Shown here: in pieces, positions 7,407 through 15,233 of the stretch
Layout: every line of letters begins with the position of its first letter
Numbering within the stretch: the first letter of the stretch is position 1
Origin: Nitrospirota bacterium
Lineage (GTDB): Bacteria > Nitrospirota_A > Leptospirillia > Leptospirillales > Leptospirillaceae
Direction of reading: 5' to 3'
DNA: 39,831 bases
NCBI GenBank assembly: GCA_021795275.1
Contig: JAJYPO010000004.1
Location: 1 to 39,831, forward strand
Program-made: the position numbers and the translations under genes
The notes under the pieces: generated by a model
Seen by the model: the letters and a program-made list of their open reading frames with translations, nothing else
Database searches by the model: none
What the model was told of the DNA's origin: nothing

Positions 7407-7482
7407 TGGTAGGCGGAGCGGGGATCGAACCCGCGACAACAGCTGTGTAAGAGCTGTGCTCTACCGACTGAGCTATCCGCCT
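7407..7482 (-). tRNA. tRNA-Val (anticodon TAC)
   Basis: On the minus strand the gene starts AGGCGGATAGCTCAG and folds into a standard cloverleaf. It has a 7-bp acceptor stem (AGGCGGA/TCCGCCT), D-arm GCTC...GAGC, anticodon arm CAGCT-CTTACAC-AGCTG with anticodon TAC, and T-arm GCGGG-TTCGATC-CCCGC. Discriminator A is followed by a genomically encoded CCA. It reads GTA and, by wobble, other Val codons. It is 29 bp downstream of the thioesterase gene on the same strand. Its 3' end faces the AT-rich block and the RHH cassette, a common geometry for integration sites. Confidence 0.97.
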
Positions 7483-7511
7483 AAAGAGAAAGACACCACG
7501 GCAGGAGTCGA

Positions 7512-7940
7512 TCAAGGCTCCGCGACCGGAGCCGGAACCTCCTCGCAAGGCGCGAGAAGACGGAAGACCTCATCAGGAAGGGAGACAACCCGTCCCTCGC
7601 GGTCCACCGGCACCAGCACTGTCGATCCCACCGCAGCCAAGACCCCAATATCGGTATCCGTGACCCGGTAGGAGAATTCGAGAATCCGGCGCCCTACCCG
7701 CACCAGACGGGTTTCGATCTCCGCGAGATCGTCATACTGGAGGGCGCCCATATACCGACACTCGAGCTTCGCCACCACCAGGAAGATTCCCCCTTCCTCC
7801 ATCGCCCGGTAATCGAACCCCTTGGCACGGCAGTATTCCGCCCGCCCCATCTCGAACCAGACCGGATAGTGAGAGTGATGCGCCCGCCTCTGGGCATCTG
7901 TTTCGGAGTAGCGGACCCTAAAGGGTGTGGTGATCGGCAT
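7512..7940 (-). CDS. YbgC-like acyl-CoA thioesterase (hot-dog fold)
   Basis: 142 residues. The N-terminal motif RYSETDAQRRAHHSHYPVWF matches the 4-hydroxybenzoyl-CoA thioesterase/YbgC pattern Y-x-[ED]-[TV]-D-x-x-x-x-x-[HY]-H-x-x-Y-x-x-[WY]-[FL]-E, with Asp in the catalytic position. It continues FEMGRAEYCRAKGFDYRAME with the family's long helix. The strands LECRYMGALQYDD and LEFSYRVTD complete the hot-dog fold. It probably hydrolyses short- or medium-chain acyl-CoA or acyl-ACP in the cytoplasm; the substrate cannot be read from sequence. It lies 52 bp after the Slp gene and may be co-transcribed with it. No strong Shine-Dalgarno is seen. Confidence 0.9.
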   Translation of the reverse strand: MPITTPFRVRYSETDAQRRAHHSHYPVWFEMGRAEYCRAKGFDYRAMEEGGIFLVVAKLECRYMGALQYDDLAEIETRLVRVGRRILEFSYRVTDTDIGVLAAVGSTVLVPVDREGRVVSLPDEVFRLLAPCEEVPAPVAEP

Positions 7941-7992
7941 AGGGGAATCTTGCCATTCTCCCTTCCGGAATTCAAGCGGAGGGTCCGGCCCC

Positions 7993-8604
7993 TCAGAAGA
8001 AGCCAGGGCCCATCATTCCGGGACCAAAGAACCCCGGTCCCATGAAGCCCGGCCCCATCATTCCCGGATCCATGAATCCCGGATCCATCATCATGGGATC
8101 GGGCGGCGGGGCCGGCGCCTGGGCATGAAGATGGTGCGCCCTGACAAGGGGAATGTGCTTCACTTGTTTTTCCCCCATCGCAACCGGGATCGGAGCCCGA
8201 ACCTCACCGATCACCTCGATCGTGTGACCCGGCTTGTACCGGTCCTTCGGCAGCGGAAGATCGGTCTCGATCGCAAAGTCTCCACGGGACTGCTGGTCGG
8301 TCTCTGGATTGAACTCCTTGTCAAGCGGATATTCCTGGACAAAGATCAGGGATTCGGGGGTTCCCCGCTTGACTGTGATAATCTTGCCCCCCAGGACGAC
8401 CCGTTGCCCTTCCATGGCCCTTTTATGGTGCTCCACGTCCCGGAAGAGGATCTCCCGGTCCGCCCACCGGGTTTCCGACTTGGAAAAGGGGGGGGAGGGC
8501 TCGAAGAGAGAGCAGGCGGAAAAGGCGCTGGCCGCCAGAAGAAGTCCGGCGGCGGCCACCGCTTTCGACGCCCGGATCTTTTCGGAAAGACCCGTATGGT
8601 TCAT
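7993..8604 (-). CDS. Slp-family outer-membrane lipoprotein with Met/Pro/Gly-rich tail
   Basis: 203 residues. A basic N-terminus and hydrophobic stretch end in a lipobox with the lipidated Cys at residue 31 (ASAFSAC). The middle resembles Slp/YeaY lipoproteins: a VLGGKIITVKRGTPESLIFV strand pair, a QEYPLD element and DRYKPGHTIEVIGEV. About 35 C-terminal residues are a low-complexity repeat of PGF/PGM units with roughly ten Met, unlike standard Slp. In DNA this is a set of imperfect 12-15-bp repeats at about 7996-8100. The start ATG has GGAGG at 5 nt. Slp proteins are envelope-stress or stationary-phase lipoproteins of unclear function. The tail could bind soft metals such as Cu(I), since Met thioethers keep affinity at low pH (inference). 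Confidence 0.85.
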   Translation of the reverse strand: MNHTGLSEKIRASKAVAAAGLLLAASAFSACSLFEPSPPFSKSETRWADREILFRDVEHHKRAMEGQRVVLGGKIITVKRGTPESLIFVQEYPLDKEFNPETDQQSRGDFAIETDLPLPKDRYKPGHTIEVIGEVRAPIPVAMGEKQVKHIPLVRAHHLHAQAPAPPPDPMMMDPGFMDPGMMGPGFMGPGFFGPGMMGPGFF

Positions 8605-8930
8605 TCATTCCTCCTTGCAAAAAGGGATCGTCATCTCCGGAGAAGCCGGTAGGCAACCCCCGGTTTCAGCTGACAAAGTGAAAGCTGCCCCTCCGGGCCG
8701 GTTGTTATGAGGATTTCCTGCCCTCCTCCCTGACTCTCTCTTGAGCCGGCAGGAGGCGGAGGAGGAAAGTCCCGACCAGACAACCCTGTCTCTGCTCTCC
8801 CATCCATCATACACAAAATCGACCTTCCGGTGTGAAGGACGCCCTGAACGGGGGGCAGGCAGTGTCGGGAAGGAGCGATGACGGCCCTCTTCCTCTTCGG
8901 GCAGGAGAGAGGTTGTGGGAACCCAGCCGA
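8605..8930. other. Gap between Slp and the frameshifted TPR-like gene
   Basis: No recognisable gene. Minus-strand frames through it give Arg/Ser/Gly-rich translations without homology that I can name. It may hold the decayed 3' part of the adjacent broken gene. The last 30 bp carry the Slp ribosome binding site. Confidence 0.4.
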
Positions 8931-9280
8931 TCACCCCCGTGAACGATCCAGATCCGGGCCATAGAACTCCAGATACAGTCTCGCCAGCTCGAGCCTGTCC
9001 TGATAGTCTTCCAGGCTTCTCCGAAGCAAGGTTTCGAGATAGGCGGCCGCCTCTTCAGGGTAGCCCCGGAGTGCGGCCACATGGGCGGCTTCCCGTAAGA
9101 CCCAGAGCGGCGGATCGGGTTTTGAAGCCTGGGGTCAAGAAGAGATCGGGCATAGTCGTATTCCCCGGCATCGATCGACAGCCGGACATACTGGGAATTC
9201 CCCGGGACCAGAAGGAATGAGACCAGAAGGGAGAACCCTCCGGCAAGAACGAACCCGACAAACCTTATCCTCAGGTCCAC
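8931..9280 (-). pseudogene. Frameshifted TPR-like membrane-anchored gene
   Basis: From about 9280 the frame encodes a TM anchor (FVGFVLAGGFSLLVSFLLVP) and then NSQYVRLSIDAGEYDYARSL, the pattern of a tetratricopeptide-like helix pair. At the A-tract corresponding to 9120-9123 the sensible reading changes frame. The shifted frame continues PDPPLWVLREAAHVAALRGY and then EEAAAYLETLLRRSLEDYQD, with clear TPR-style helices, ending at a TGA at 8931-8933. The original frame degenerates into random sequence. One missing base in the homopolymer explains this, either a true mutation or a sequencing error. Start uncertain: the GTG at 9280 is too close to AGGAGG, and CTG at 9274 is possible. Even repaired, the product (about 115 residues) looks like only the N-terminus of a larger TPR protein. 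Confidence 0.65.
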
Positions 9281-9506
9281 CTCCTTGCCAACTGATCGCC
9301 CACCCCAATTACCATCGTTCTCTATCTCGTAATATCAAAGGAAGGTCAGGAGATAGCCATCACAAAACAGGGACCGGCTCGAGAAATGGTGGCATCCAGG
9401 GAACCCTCTCGCTCGGAAGCCTGATTCCATGATAGGATCGAAAAAAATGGGAAGACATCCCCCAAGGATGCCAAGCCCGCCTCACGACCCTCTTGAAAGG
9501 ATTGAC

Positions 9507-9965
9507 ATGTCTCCCAGAACCTCCACCGGACAGACTCCCCCCTCTTCCGAACCGGCCTACGGCACCCGGGCCATTTTGGAAAACTCCCTTGAGCGCTGGC
9601 CAAACCCGGAACAGGAGCAGCGGTACCGGGTCACCCTCTCCTTCCCCGAATTCACATGCCTCTGCCCCCGCTCGGGATACCCCGATTTCGCCACCATCCG
9701 GATCGTCTATGATCCCGAGGCCTTCATCGTGGAGCTAAAATCCCTGAAACTCTACCTGAATGGGTTCCGGGACCAGCGGATCTCCCATGAGGGATCAGTG
9801 AACCGGATCTTCCGAGATCTTGTCACCCTCCTCGCTCCGCGCTTTCTGGAGGTCACGGGGGACTTCAATGTGAGGGGAAACCTGAAGACAGTGATTACCA
9901 TCGACACGGAGATGAACATGGGGAGGCCGAACCGCCGGTCCTCACGGAAAACACCGTCCGATTAG
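9507..9965 (+). CDS. queF: QueF, NADPH-dependent preQ0 reductase
   Basis: 152 residues from ATG 9507, the length of the short YkvM-type Que[16 protein letters not shown] contains the catalytic Cys53 (of the LCP element) and Asp60. [20 protein letters not shown] carries the QueF motif with substrate-binding Glu78 and the His94-Glu95 pair. It reduces the nitrile of 7-cyano-7-deazaguanine (preQ0) to the aminomethyl of preQ1 in queuosine biosynthesis. The start was chosen because GAAAGGA lies 5 nt before ATG 9507; a longer in-frame extension to 9429 has no such signal and is not conserved-looking. It stands alone, convergent with the DUF1571-like gene 32 bp away. No preQ1 riboswitch was recognised upstream. 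Confidence 0.95.
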   Translation: MSPRTSTGQTPPSSEPAYGTRAILENSLERWPNPEQEQRYRVTLSFPEFTCLCPRSGYPDFATIRIVYDPEAFIVELKSLKLYLNGFRDQRISHEGSVNRIFRDLVTLLAPRFLEVTGDFNVRGNLKTVITIDTEMNMGRPNRRSSRKTPSD

Positions 9966-9997
9966 GGGCGTCGCCTTCGCATTGAAAAGAGGTTAAG

Positions 9998-10780
9998 TCA
10001 CCGGAAGAGAAGCCTGCAACCTCCGTAGTCGATCCGCTCCCAGAATCGCCCGTCCGGACCGACCGTCGCCACTGAAACCGGAAGAGTGGTGTCCCGGTCG
10101 AGAAGGAGCCACATGCGGCCGAAGACAGGCCGGGCCTCGAGCTGGTCGGGGGCGATGTTCACGATCTCCACCGGATGTCCCCGAAAGACTCCGGAGCCCA
10201 GATAGAGGCAGGAATGGGTCAGGCATGCGGGACGGAGCACCCGTTTGTCATAGCTTTGAAAGTCCGAGTGGTCGATGGAGTGTCCGAAGCGGGATGTGAT
10301 CAGGCCGTTGTGGGGCGAGAGGGAGAGTGTCAGCGGAAGGAAAGAAAAGGGATGAACCTCCGTCACCCCGTCCACCGACCGATAAAAAACGGTCGCTCCC
10401 TTTCTGGGATGGATGAGCCGGACGAAGGCTGTCAGTGGACGATAGGAGACGGTCAGATCAAAGTCTTCGTTCGGACGCTCCCGCACTCTCCGGTTTCTGT
10501 CGCGGGACAGGATCCGGTTGAGCGAGTAAAAGGTCCGGGTCCGGCAGGTATACCCGGAGAGAAGCTGTGCCTGCTGGAGGAATCTGTCCGAGAGGGCGAC
10601 GGCCCTGGAATAATCGTAATTCCAGGTCTTTTGGGCGACGCTGAGCTCAGGAAAGATCCGGGCGGTCTCCCCGGCCTCCCCCACAGAGGGCAAGAGGAGA
10701 AGGACCCCCAAAAAAAAGACAGACAGGCCCCCCCAAAGCCCCTTCCGGGGGGAAGGGGGAGATCCGCCGCTTTGGTCCAT
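9998..10780 (-). CDS. Exported DUF1571-like protein
   Basis: 260 residues from ATG 10780. An N-terminal signal sequence (basic RKGLWGG, then a hydrophobic VFFLGVLLLLPSVGEAGE) is followed by a beta-rich domain. Features such as FVRLIHPRKGATVFYRSVDG, NGLITSRFGHSIDHSDF and EIVNIAPDQLEARP, with LLLDRDTTLPVSVATVGPDG near the end, resemble the LolA/LolB-like fold of DUF1571 proteins. The function is unknown; a periplasmic lipid- or lipoprotein-binding role is possible. The longer open frame upstream (to 11224) runs antiparallel through the neighbouring gene and was not used. AGGAGG lies 12 nt before the ATG, longer than usual. It is the last gene of the aro-GAF/ANTAR run, 26 bp after the small membrane protein gene. 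Confidence 0.72.
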   Translation of the reverse strand: MDQSGGSPPSPRKGLWGGLSVFFLGVLLLLPSVGEAGETARIFPELSVAQKTWNYDYSRAVALSDRFLQQAQLLSGYTCRTRTFYSLNRILSRDRNRRVRERPNEDFDLTVSYRPLTAFVRLIHPRKGATVFYRSVDGVTEVHPFSFLPLTLSLSPHNGLITSRFGHSIDHSDFQSYDKRVLRPACLTHSCLYLGSGVFRGHPVEIVNIAPDQLEARPVFGRMWLLLDRDTTLPVSVATVGPDGRFWERIDYGGCRLLFR

Positions 10781-10806
10781 GGTTTGCCTATTCCTCCTTG
10801 TGTCGC

Positions 10807-11163
10807 CTACCGATGGGTCAGCTGGTAGATGACGAAGCCCAGACCGGAGAGGCCCAGAAGGCCATGAAGAACTGTCACCGCCCGGATCATGGACCGCCGG
10901 CGGAATCCCCGCACGACGAGAATGAGCCCCCCCGCGGCAGCCCCCACCAGAAGGACGAGCCCGATGTCGAACCAGTGCGCCCCGCCCCGGATGAAGAAAC
11001 GGGCACCAAGCATGAGCAGTCCGGCCATGGCCAGGGTCGGATGAACAAATCCCAGGATGTGCGGAAAGTCCTTCCGTGCCACCTCGAATCCCCACAGGGC
11101 CACGCCTAAGGCTGCCGCGATCCCCACCAGGATCGCCCCCACCATCATCAACCCCTGATCCAT
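10807..11163 (-). CDS. Small four-TM membrane protein, unknown function
   Basis: 118 residues with four hydrophobic helices at about 4-25, 38-57, 64-84 and 92-114. Conserved-looking polar positions (His35, His41, His63 and His99, the last in TVLHGLLGLSGL) lie near helix ends, and the TM3-TM4 loop is basic (RGFRRRSMIR). A pattern of paired His in a four-helix membrane bundle can indicate haem b or metal binding, but no named family is recognised. It sits 23 bp after the GAF-GAF-ANTAR gene and 26 bp before the exported DUF1571-like gene, so it is probably co-transcribed with both. Confidence 0.72.
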   Translation of the reverse strand: MDQGLMMVGAILVGIAAALGVALWGFEVARKDFPHILGFVHPTLAMAGLLMLGARFFIRGGAHWFDIGLVLLVGAAAGGLILVVRGFRRRSMIRAVTVLHGLLGLSGLGFVIYQLTHR

Positions 11164-11186
11164 ATCCCCCCACTCCCCCTGTGTGT

Positions 11187-12413
11187 CTAGTCCACCTTAA
11201 GGTCATGCGCCAGAAGGACAGCATCGGCGATCTCGCGCATCGATTTGCGCATGTTCATGCTTTTTTTCTGGAGGAGACGGTAGGCGTCTTCTTCCGCGAT
11301 GCGGTGTTTTTTCATGAGGATCCCCTTGGCCCGGTCGATCCGCTTGCGGCTCTCAAGGGCTTCCTCCATCGCAACCGTCCGTTCGAACAAGACGGTGTTC
11401 TCCCAGGCGATGGCGGCCTGGTTCGCAACCGACTGCAGGACCTTGAACTCGTCACGGGTAAAGTGGTGCAGATGGCTCGTGTAGACGTTGACCACCCCGA
11501 TCGCCCGATCCTTGATCATCATCGGTACCGAGAGCATGGAGACGAGATTCTCCTTTCGGGCAAGTTCCTTGGCGGTGTAGCGGGGATCCTTCTGGACATT
11601 TTCCACCGCGATCGCCCGGCGCTCTCCGAAGACCACCCCGGCAATGCTCTCACCAACCTTAAGCGGAGGCTTCGTCCGGTACTCGTCGGAGAGGGTCTGG
11701 GCCGCCCGGACGACCAGCCCCTTTTCGGGATCGTAGATCATGATCGAACAGAGGGTGGAATTGGTCATCTCGGCCGTGACGGTCACGATGAGGTGAAGGA
11801 TCTCCTCGAGGTAACGGCTCGAGGTGATGGACTGACTGACCTGGGAGAGGGCCTCGATCTGGCGGGCCTTCTTCTGGGCCTCTTCGAAGAGATGGATGTG
11901 GCGGATCATGAAGCCCATCTCCTGGGAGAGCAGCATCAAAAGCTCGATCTCGGTGTTGTTGGGAGAAAAGGCCCCCCGGAAATGGAGGTTCATGACCCCC
12001 ACCAGTCGGTCCTTCGTCCGGAGCGGCACGGAGAGGAAGGATTCGAACCGGTCCTCCGGAAGCATCTGGAAGATCTTGGCCCGGGGATCCTCGTAGGCCT
12101 TCTCGGGAATGATGACAGGAGACTCCTCCTGGGCCACCCACCCGGTCAGGCCTTCCCCAAGGCGGATTGAAAAATGCCCGACCAGGTCAGGAAGATAGCG
12201 GGAAGCGGCCCGGAGCGTCAGAACAGGCGCATCCGCTTCCAGAAGGTAAATGAAGACCCCGTCTGCCGGAAGAATTTCGAGCAAGAGGCGGATGGCGTTG
12301 TCCAAAAGGACGGAGAGGGAGTCCACCGAGATCGTGATCCGAAGGAGCCCCTTCAGGAGCTTGAGCTCCTTCTGGAGGTCAGGGGATTCCGGACGGGGCC
12401 GGGAAGGCGTCAT
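11187..12413 (-). CDS. GAF-GAF-ANTAR RNA-binding regulator
   Basis: 408 residues. Two GAF sensor domains at about 32-172 (LGEGLTGWVAQEESPVII, FLSVPLRTKDRLVGVMNL) and 198-340 (VGESIAGVVFGERRAIAV, MLSVPMMIKDRAIGVVNVY) are followed by an ANTAR domain at about 349-403 (ALESRKRIDRAKGILMKKHR, then a three-helix bundle). ANTAR domains bind paired hexaloop hairpins in mRNA leaders and prevent termination. The ligand of the GAF domains is not evident; no haem or Fe-S Cys motif is seen. The ATG overlaps the aroB stop by 4 nt, so it is translated with the shikimate genes. Its targets may lie outside the operon. Domain identity is secure; function as an antiterminator is from family knowledge. Confidence 0.92.
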   Translation of the reverse strand: MTPSRPRPESPDLQKELKLLKGLLRITISVDSLSVLLDNAIRLLLEILPADGVFIYLLEADAPVLTLRAASRYLPDLVGHFSIRLGEGLTGWVAQEESPVIIPEKAYEDPRAKIFQMLPEDRFESFLSVPLRTKDRLVGVMNLHFRGAFSPNNTEIELLMLLSQEMGFMIRHIHLFEEAQKKARQIEALSQVSQSITSSRYLEEILHLIVTVTAEMTNSTLCSIMIYDPEKGLVVRAAQTLSDEYRTKPPLKVGESIAGVVFGERRAIAVENVQKDPRYTAKELARKENLVSMLSVPMMIKDRAIGVVNVYTSHLHHFTRDEFKVLQSVANQAAIAWENTVLFERTVAMEEALESRKRIDRAKGILMKKHRIAEEDAYRLLQKKSMNMRKSMREIADAVLLAHDLKVD

Positions 12414-13498
12414 GCGAAGAGTCCCCTTGAAAGAAGGTTCGGGTCATAGTTCCGGACGATCCGCACCCGGCCGGGGGCTTCGGGAAGGATAAGGGCCACC
12501 TGCCCTCCCGTCACCTTCTTGTCCCGGACGAGATAGGGATGGATCCTCTCGAAGGTGACCCCTTCAGGCCAAGCGCAGGGAAGGCCCGCCCGGCTGGTCA
12601 GGGACTTTATGAAGGAAAAGGTTCCGGGGGCGGCGATCCCGCCCGACTCCGCGATCGCGGCCGCCGAGAGCATGCCGATCGCCACCGCCTCCCCGTGAAG
12701 AAGGCCCGAAAAGTCCAGGGCCCCTTCGAGGGCGTGGCCGAACGTATGGCCAAAGTTCAGGAGCATCCTCTCCCCCGACTCCCGCTCGTCGTTCGAGACG
12801 ATCCTGGCCTTGTCGGCGCTGCAGAGCGTCACGACCCGCTCCCACAGCTCCCCGTCGAAGCGCTCGGAGGCGAGCTCTTCCACCCGCTCTTCGAGAAGGT
12901 CAAGGAGCGCCCCGTCTCCGATGAGGGCATATTTCAGGACTTCGCCCAGGCCCGCGCGGCGCTCCCGAAGGGGAAGCGTTCCCAGGACCTCCGGGTCCGA
13001 GAGGATGGCCCGGGGGGGATTGAAGGCTCCGATCAGGTTCTTGCCCAAGGGGTGGTCGACGCCGGTCTTGCCCCCGATGGATGAGTCCACCTGGGCCACC
13101 ACGGTGGTCGGAAGATGGACAAGAGGCACCCCCCGAAGGAGAAGGGCGGCTGCAAGCCCTCCCATGTCTCCCGTCACTCCCCCTCCGGCAACCAAAAGGG
13201 GATCCCGCCGCTCCCAGCAGTCACCGATAAAGACGCCAAGCAGCCCCATCACGCTCTCCATGGTCTTGTGGCGTTCTCCGTCCGGGTGGAGGGCCACGAC
13301 GGTCCGGAACCCGGCCCCCTCGAGGGCCTCCCGGATCCGGGAGCCATAGAGTCCCCATACGACCGGATTCGACACGATTCCCACCCGGAAGACGGGTGGG
13401 AAAAGGTCCCGGAGCACGGTCCCCAGGACCGGAAGGAGCCCCCTGGAGATCCGGATATCATAGGGACCTGAAGAGGCCAGAACTTCGACGGTCTTCAA
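12410..13498 (-). CDS. aroB: 3-dehydroquinate synthase
   Basis: 362 residues. Family motifs: GGGVTGDMGGLAAALLLRG (NAD site), PTTVVAQVDSSIGGKTGVDH with catalytic Lys, KNLIGAFNPP, GEVLKYALIGD, and LNFGHTFGHALE with Zn ligands His. Converts DAHP to 3-dehydroquinate, the second step of the shikimate pathway, using NAD and a divalent metal. Start is a TTG overlapping the aroK stop (TTGA), with GGAG about 8 nt upstream. Third of three consecutive aro genes (aroC-aroK-aroB in transcription order) and 4-nt-coupled to the GAF-GAF-ANTAR gene. Confidence 0.97.
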   Translation of the reverse strand: MKTVEVLASSGPYDIRISRGLLPVLGTVLRDLFPPVFRVGIVSNPVVWGLYGSRIREALEGAGFRTVVALHPDGERHKTMESVMGLLGVFIGDCWERRDPLLVAGGGVTGDMGGLAAALLLRGVPLVHLPTTVVAQVDSSIGGKTGVDHPLGKNLIGAFNPPRAILSDPEVLGTLPLRERRAGLGEVLKYALIGDGALLDLLEERVEELASERFDGELWERVVTLCSADKARIVSNDERESGERMLLNFGHTFGHALEGALDFSGLLHGEAVAIGMLSAAAIAESGGIAAPGTFSFIKSLTSRAGLPCAWPEGVTFERIHPYLVRDKKVTGGQVALILPEAPGRVRIVRNYDPNLLSRGLFA

Positions 13499-14046
13499 TG
13501 CACATTCTCCTCGGGAGCGGCTGTTCTGAGTCTCCTCAGGATCTCCTCGACGGTTCCGGCAATCGAGGTCCCTCCCGTCTCGACCACATGGGTGGCCACA
13601 AGGCGGTAGAGGGGATCCCTCTCCTGGCTCACCTGCCGGATCTCCTCGGCAAGGGGGATCTGGGCCTTGAGACGTGGCCTCTTTTCGTAGGCGTGGGAGA
13701 GCCGTGCGACCAGCTGTTCGATCGGGACCCGGAGATAGAAGACCGGACCCAGTTCCGCCAGGATCTTCCGGTTACCGGGATCCAAAATGATCCCCCCGCC
13801 CGTCGAAACGACTCCCGGAGGAAGATCCTTAAGCCCTTCGAGAACCCGGGACTCCCACGCCCGGAAGGCCTCTTCCCCCGCCCGCTCCCAGAGGCGTGCC
13901 ACCGACTCGCCCGCCCGCTCCTCGACCATCCGGTCGGTGTCGTAGACGGGCGAGTCGATCGCCCGCGCCAGGGCATGGCCAAGGGTTGTCTTTCCCGATC
14001 CCCGGGGCCCCACAAGGATGATGAAACGCGAAAGCGGAGCGATCAC
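13495..14046 (-). CDS. aroK: Shikimate kinase
   Basis: 183 residues. Walker A is GPRGSGKTTLG near residue 13. YDTDRMVEERAG contains the shikimate-binding Asp. STGGGIILDPGNRK is the glycine-rich substrate motif, and KRPRLK is the lid with conserved Arg. The Arg usually found in the D-x-D-x-x-[IL] region is present as DTDRM. Phosphorylates shikimate at C3. The GTG start overlaps aroC's stop by 4 nt and the stop overlaps aroB by 4 nt. Length and motif order are typical. Confidence 0.96.
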   Translation of the reverse strand: MIAPLSRFIILVGPRGSGKTTLGHALARAIDSPVYDTDRMVEERAGESVARLWERAGEEAFRAWESRVLEGLKDLPPGVVSTGGGIILDPGNRKILAELGPVFYLRVPIEQLVARLSHAYEKRPRLKAQIPLAEEIRQVSQERDPLYRLVATHVVETGGTSIAGTVEEILRRLRTAAPEENVH

Positions 14047-15233
14047 GCGGTCTCCCAGGGGTGCAGGCGCTCCCTTTCGAGACGGCAGGAAGCCTGGAAA
14101 TGGGCCTGGACTTCCTCCACCGAATCCCCCCCGATCTTCTCGGAAAAGGCCTGGGCCAGGATCAGGCAGACCATGGCCTCACCCACGACAGAGGCTGCGG
14201 GAACGGCACAGATGTCTGAGCGTTCCACCGAGGCAGGGCTTTCCTGGCCGGTCCTGAGGTCCACAGAGGGGAGAGGAGTGTAAAGGGTGGCGATTGGCTT
14301 CATGGCGGCCCGGACCACGAGGGCAGATCCGTTTGTCACGCCACCCTCGAGTCCGCCCGATCCATTGGACGAACGAACAAGTCCCTCCCCCTTGCGGAGA
14401 ATGGGATCATGGACCCGGGAGCCGGGAAGCCGGGCGGCCTCGAATCCCAGACCGAATTCGACTCCCTTGATCGCCTGAATGGAGAGGAGCGCCTGGGCCA
14501 GACGGCCGTCGAGACGCTGGTCCCACTGGGAATAGCTCCCGAGACCCACCGGAAGTCCGGTCGCCCTCACCTCAAAAACTCCTCCCAGCGTGTCTCCCGC
14601 CTTTTTTGCCGAGCGAATCTCTTCGACCATCCGGGAGCTCGTGGCGGGATCCGGGCAGAAGACCTCCGAGTTCAATATGCGTTCGCGGAGAATGTCGGGT
14701 TCGTTCCAAAGCTCCTCGGAGGGCCCCTGAAATGAGACGGTCCCGATGGAAAGAACACAGGAAGTGACTCTCACTCCGAAGAGGGAGAGATATTTGCGGG
14801 CGATGGCGCCAAGGGCGACCCGGGTGGCCGTTTCCCGGGCGCTCGCGCGCTCCAGGACGTTCCTGAGGTCCCTGTGGCCGAACTTCACCCCTCCCACGAG
14901 GTCCGCATGGCCCGGCCGGGGAACATGGACGGCCCGGACTCCATCCTCGGGGGCGGGATCGGCCCCCATGACCTGCTCCCAGTTCCTGAAGTCGCGGTTC
15001 TCGATCCAGACAGTGACCGGACCCCCGAGGGTCCGCCCCTTCCGGACCCCGGAGACGAAACGGACGGCATCGGTCTCGATGGCCATGCGACCTCCGCGGC
15101 CGTAGCCCATTTTCCGGCGCGCCATGTCGGAGGCCAAATCCTCCCCCCCCACCTCGAGGCCGGCGGGAAGCCCCTCGATTACGCCGGTCAAGCCGGGTCC
15201 GTGGGACTCCCCGGCCGTGAAAAAACGGATCAC
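14043..15233 (-). CDS. aroC: Chorismate synthase
   Basis: 396 residues, typical length. The N-terminus IRFFTAGESHGPGLTGVIEG is the first chorismate synthase signature. RRKMGYGRGGRMAIETD, ERASARETATRVALGAIARK and SSNGSGGLEGGVTNG are the FMN- and phosphate-binding motifs. Converts EPSP to chorismate and needs reduced FMN; the short form generally depends on an external reductase. The GTG start overlaps the upstream lipoprotein stop (GTGA). First aro gene of the aroC-aroK-aroB set. Confidence 0.97.
   Translation of the reverse strand: MIRFFTAGESHGPGLTGVIEGLPAGLEVGGEDLASDMARRKMGYGRGGRMAIETDAVRFVSGVRKGRTLGGPVTVWIENRDFRNWEQVMGADPAPEDGVRAVHVPRPGHADLVGGVKFGHRDLRNVLERASARETATRVALGAIARKYLSLFGVRVTSCVLSIGTVSFQGPSEELWNEPDILRERILNSEVFCPDPATSSRMVEEIRSAKKAGDTLGGVFEVRATGLPVGLGSYSQWDQRLDGRLAQALLSIQAIKGVEFGLGFEAARLPGSRVHDPILRKGEGLVRSSNGSGGLEGGVTNGSALVVRAAMKPIATLYTPLPSVDLRTGQESPASVERSDICAVPAASVVGEAMVCLILAQAFSEKIGGDSVEEVQAHFQASCRLERERLHPWETA

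Noticed and set aside
8757..8815. GAGGAAAGTCC-like element on the plus strand resembling the RNase P RNA P4 5' strand
   Set aside because: The matching downstream CR-V segment (ACAGAACCCGGCTTA type) and the other conserved RNase P regions are absent, and the available length is too short.
9360..9506. Possible preQ1 riboswitch upstream of queF
   Set aside because: No H-type pseudoknot sequence or A-rich 3' tail of the preQ1-I aptamer could be recognised.
12039..12049. GGATTCGAACC, a tRNA T-arm-like string on the plus strand
   Set aside because: It lies inside the GAF-GAF-ANTAR coding sequence and no acceptor, D or anticodon arms can be formed around it.
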